From contig JBBDIM010000054.1 in assembly GCA_040880405.1 (NCBI GenBank), positions 1 to 6,502 on the forward strand: a stretch of DNA of 6,502 nt, read 5' to 3'. The notes beneath the pieces were generated by a model that saw nothing but the letters and a program-made list of their open reading frames with translations, did no database searches and was not told the origin of the DNA. Positions 4,911-6,502 of this stretch are shown here, piece after piece (position 1 is the first letter of the stretch; each line of letters begins with the position of its first letter). A program made the position numbers and the translations under genes. This stretch comes from JBBDIM01 sp040880405. GTDB taxonomy: Bacteria > Planctomycetota > Planctomycetia > Pirellulales > Pirellulaceae.

Positions 4911-5376
4911 CGCCAAGCAACTCCTCTGGGGTACAGATCACAGGAATGGGAACGCCGGCGTCGGTGAGAACCTGATGGATACGCGGCAGGATCTTGGCGT
5001 TGGCAATGTGCCTGCAATTCCATGTCAGTAGGTATTGTATCCGGTGGTGGGCGACTGTGGCGATGTGCAAGGCGTCAACCTGCGCTTTCGCGGGTAGAAT
5101 TGCCCGCGCCATGATCTCGCCGGCAATTTGCATGATTTCTGGAGCGTCCGGGAGCAGTGGTATCCCGTCCAGTGATTGTAGACGCTCCGCAGCTAACGTA
5201 GGGTCGCCAGCAGATGCCTCGTCCAGCACGTACTGTGACACGACCAATTCGTAGTTGGTTCGTTCGGTGTTCCACCACTTGTGGGTCAGCAATTGGTGTG
5301 CTGCCATGACGACGTGCGAACTCGGACGCTGCCGCAGGTAACTGACGACCGACGTTTCGATGTAAACGGTATCCAT
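4888..5376 (-). CDS. PIN-domain protein, VapC-like putative ribonuclease toxin
   Basis: The 162-residue product has the layout of a VapC-type PIN nuclease: VYIETSVVSYL at 4-14, with acidic E7 where many PIN proteins have Asp; VLDEASAGD (50-58) with D52/E53; VDALHIATVAHHRIQYLLTW (100-119) containing acidic D101; then NCRHIANA at 120-127. These match the Mg-binding acidic cluster of PIN RNases, which cleave tRNA, rRNA or mRNA; the target here is unknown. ATG 5376 is chosen because it gives the classic short N-terminus before the first acidic motif, though no Shine-Dalgarno is seen. The gene lies 49 bp after mtnA on the same strand and overlaps the small gene downstream. Catalytic residues look intact, so activity is likely. 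Confidence 0.87.
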   Translation of the reverse strand: MDTVYIETSVVSYLRQRPSSHVVMAAHQLLTHKWWNTERTNYELVVSQYVLDEASAGDPTLAAERLQSLDGIPLLPDAPEIMQIAGEIMARAILPAKAQVDALHIATVAHHRIQYLLTWNCRHIANAKILPRIHQVLTDAGVPIPVICTPEELLGDDSETEA

Positions 5377-5382
5377 GTCACG

Positions 5383-5388
5383 AGTATA
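5383..5388 (-). promoter_or_regulatory. Candidate -10 box of the PIN gene (possible leaderless start)
   Basis: On the minus strand TATACT lies 6 nt upstream of ATG 5376 and matches five of six bases of the -10 consensus. No Shine-Dalgarno is visible between it and the ATG, so the message could begin at or near the start codon. The -35 region is weak (ATAAAC at 16 nt). Alternatively the gene is read through from mtnA, 49 bp upstream. Confidence 0.28.
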
Positions 5389-5425
5389 TCAATTCGCCGG
5401 ACTTGTTTATAGGATGATCCGCGTA

Positions 5426-6502
5426 TCACCCCTTGGTCCGCCCCACGACTCGGGCCACCTGCTCCGGGGTCACCGGTTGAATCACCCCTTTTTCGGTGAT
5501 GATGCCGGTGATCAGCTTGGCCGGGGTGACATCGAAGGCCGGATTGTAGACGTGTACTCCATCCGGGGCCGTTTGGCGGCCGAAGCCGTGCGTGATCTCT
5601 TCCGCGCCGCGGAGCTCGATTGGGATGCCCTCGCCGCTGGGTAGGGTCAAGTCGAAGGTGCTGACGGGGGCGGCGATGTAGAACGGAATTTCGTGGGCCT
5701 TGGCCAACACCGCGAGGGAGTACGTGCCGATCTTATTGGCCGAGTCGCCGTTGGCGGCGATTCGATCCGCGCCGGTGATCACCGCCTGCACGCGTCCCTC
5801 ACGCATCACCTGGGCCGCCATGCTATCGCAGATCAAGGTGGCGTGGATTCCACGTTGGACCAACTCCCAAGCGGTCAGCCGGGCCCCTTGCAGCAGTGGC
5901 CGGGTTTCATCGACAAAGACTTGCAGCTCTTTGCCTTGATCCTGTGCGGTGAACATCACGGCGAGCGCCGTGCCATACTCGGCCGTTGCCAAGCCGCCGG
6001 CATTGCAGTGGGTCAGGATGCCCTGACCCGATTCGATCAGTTCCGCGCCATGGCGACCGATCGCGTGACACACTTCCCGGTCTTCCCGGTGGATTTCCAG
6101 GGCCTCTTGCCAGAGACCCTCGTGGATTTCATCAGGCGACGCACCTTGGTCTCGGAGTTTGACCGCGGTGCGCTTGAGGCGATCGAGGGCCCAAAACAAA
6201 TTGACCGCGGTCGGGCGACTTCCGGCCAGGTATTCCAGCACCTGCTCCAGCCGAGCCCAAAACTCCTCCGGTGATTTACCGACGGCAGCTTGCAGCCCGA
6301 CGACGACCCCATAGGCCGCGGCGATCCCGATCGCCGGAGCACCGCGAACCCGCAGCGCCTTGATCGCCTCCCAGACCGTCTCGACATCGCGGCAGGCGAT
6401 CATCTCGATCTCCAGCGGCAAGCGGGTTTGGTCCAACAGTTCTAGGTAGCCGTCGGTCCCGCCCACGTAGCGAATCGGTTCCGTCACGGTGTAGGAGGAC
6501 AT
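5426..6502 (-). CDS. mtnA: S-methyl-5-thioribose-1-phosphate isomerase
   Basis: This enzyme converts 5-methylthioribose 1-phosphate to 5-methylthioribulose 1-phosphate in the cytoplasmic methionine salvage pathway, which recycles methylthioadenosine. The 358-residue product is full length for the family. Visible motifs are PIRYVGG near the N-terminus, RVRGAPAIGIAAAYG (51-65), HCNAGGLAT (165-173), ETRPLLQGARLTAWEL (199-214), GADRIAANGD (244-253) with NKIGTY after it, and YNPAFDVTP (319-327). The catalytic pair is C166 and D246, 80 residues apart as in the characterised Bacillus enzyme. The ATG coincides with the last base of the window (6502), so the promoter is outside. It is the first of three same-strand genes here, but the PIN pair after it is functionally unrelated. 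No defect is seen. Confidence 0.97.
   Translation of the reverse strand: MSSYTVTEPIRYVGGTDGYLELLDQTRLPLEIEMIACRDVETVWEAIKALRVRGAPAIGIAAAYGVVVGLQAAVGKSPEEFWARLEQVLEYLAGSRPTAVNLFWALDRLKRTAVKLRDQGASPDEIHEGLWQEALEIHREDREVCHAIGRHGAELIESGQGILTHCNAGGLATAEYGTALAVMFTAQDQGKELQVFVDETRPLLQGARLTAWELVQRGIHATLICDSMAAQVMREGRVQAVITGADRIAANGDSANKIGTYSLAVLAKAHEIPFYIAAPVSTFDLTLPSGEGIPIELRGAEEITHGFGRQTAPDGVHVYNPAFDVTPAKLITGIITEKGVIQPVTPEQVARVVGRTKG

Noticed and set aside
4601..4975. 124-codon plus-strand open frame opposite the possible antitoxin
   Set aside because: The minus strand has the better supported gene, with ribosome binding site, overlap with the PIN gene and helical charged sequence; the plus-strand product looks random.
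5693..6274. 193-codon plus-strand open frame inside mtnA
   Set aside because: It is a shadow of mtnA, whose motifs and full length are unambiguous.

Overview
The window looks like chromosomal DNA from a planctomycete, probably of the Pirellula/Rhodopirellula type. The main reason is a pair of DUF1559 proteins with a type IV prepilin-like N-terminus (GFTLVELLVVIAIIG) and the C-terminal H-X9-DG motif. This family is greatly expanded in Planctomycetes. Each DUF1559 gene is followed by a small secreted protein with a beta-sandwich (carboxypeptidase-regulatory-like) domain, an arrangement also typical of that phylum. The placement rests on gene families only; there is no rRNA in the window.

Layout: (1) 1-281, minus strand, the N-terminal part of an ECF-type RNA polymerase sigma factor cut by the window edge. 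(2) 282-922, a non-coding region holding a palindrome near the sigma gene and a set of conserved blocks leading into the next gene. (3) 923-2469, plus strand, cassette A: DUF1559 protein plus small putative lipoprotein. (4) 2470-2909, non-coding, with the same ordered blocks as region 2. (5) 2910-4342, plus strand, cassette B: a second DUF1559 protein plus a second small lipoprotein. (6) 4343-4655, a non-coding convergent region with a 12-bp palindrome and an 86-nt inverted repeat built from degenerate CGCAGAG units. (7) 4656-6502, minus strand: mtnA (methionine salvage, start codon at the last base of the window), then a VapC-like PIN-domain protein and an overlapping small protein that may be its antitoxin.

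The most notable feature is the tandem pair of cassettes. The two DUF1559 genes share about 94% nucleotide identity over their first 60 codons, including a 65-nt identical run, and then diverge sharply. The upstream regions also share a hairpin, a 20-bp box, an inverted repeat around TGATATCA, a CACCTCATC block and a pyrimidine tract before the ribosome binding site, in the same order and mostly at similar spacing. This suggests duplication of a whole transcription unit, with its control region and export/processing signal kept and the exported bodies free to diverge. The DUF1559 proteins probably go to the cell envelope through a prepilin-like pathway and the small partners are probably lipoproteins. 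Their actual function is unknown. The mtnA/PIN group is functionally unrelated.
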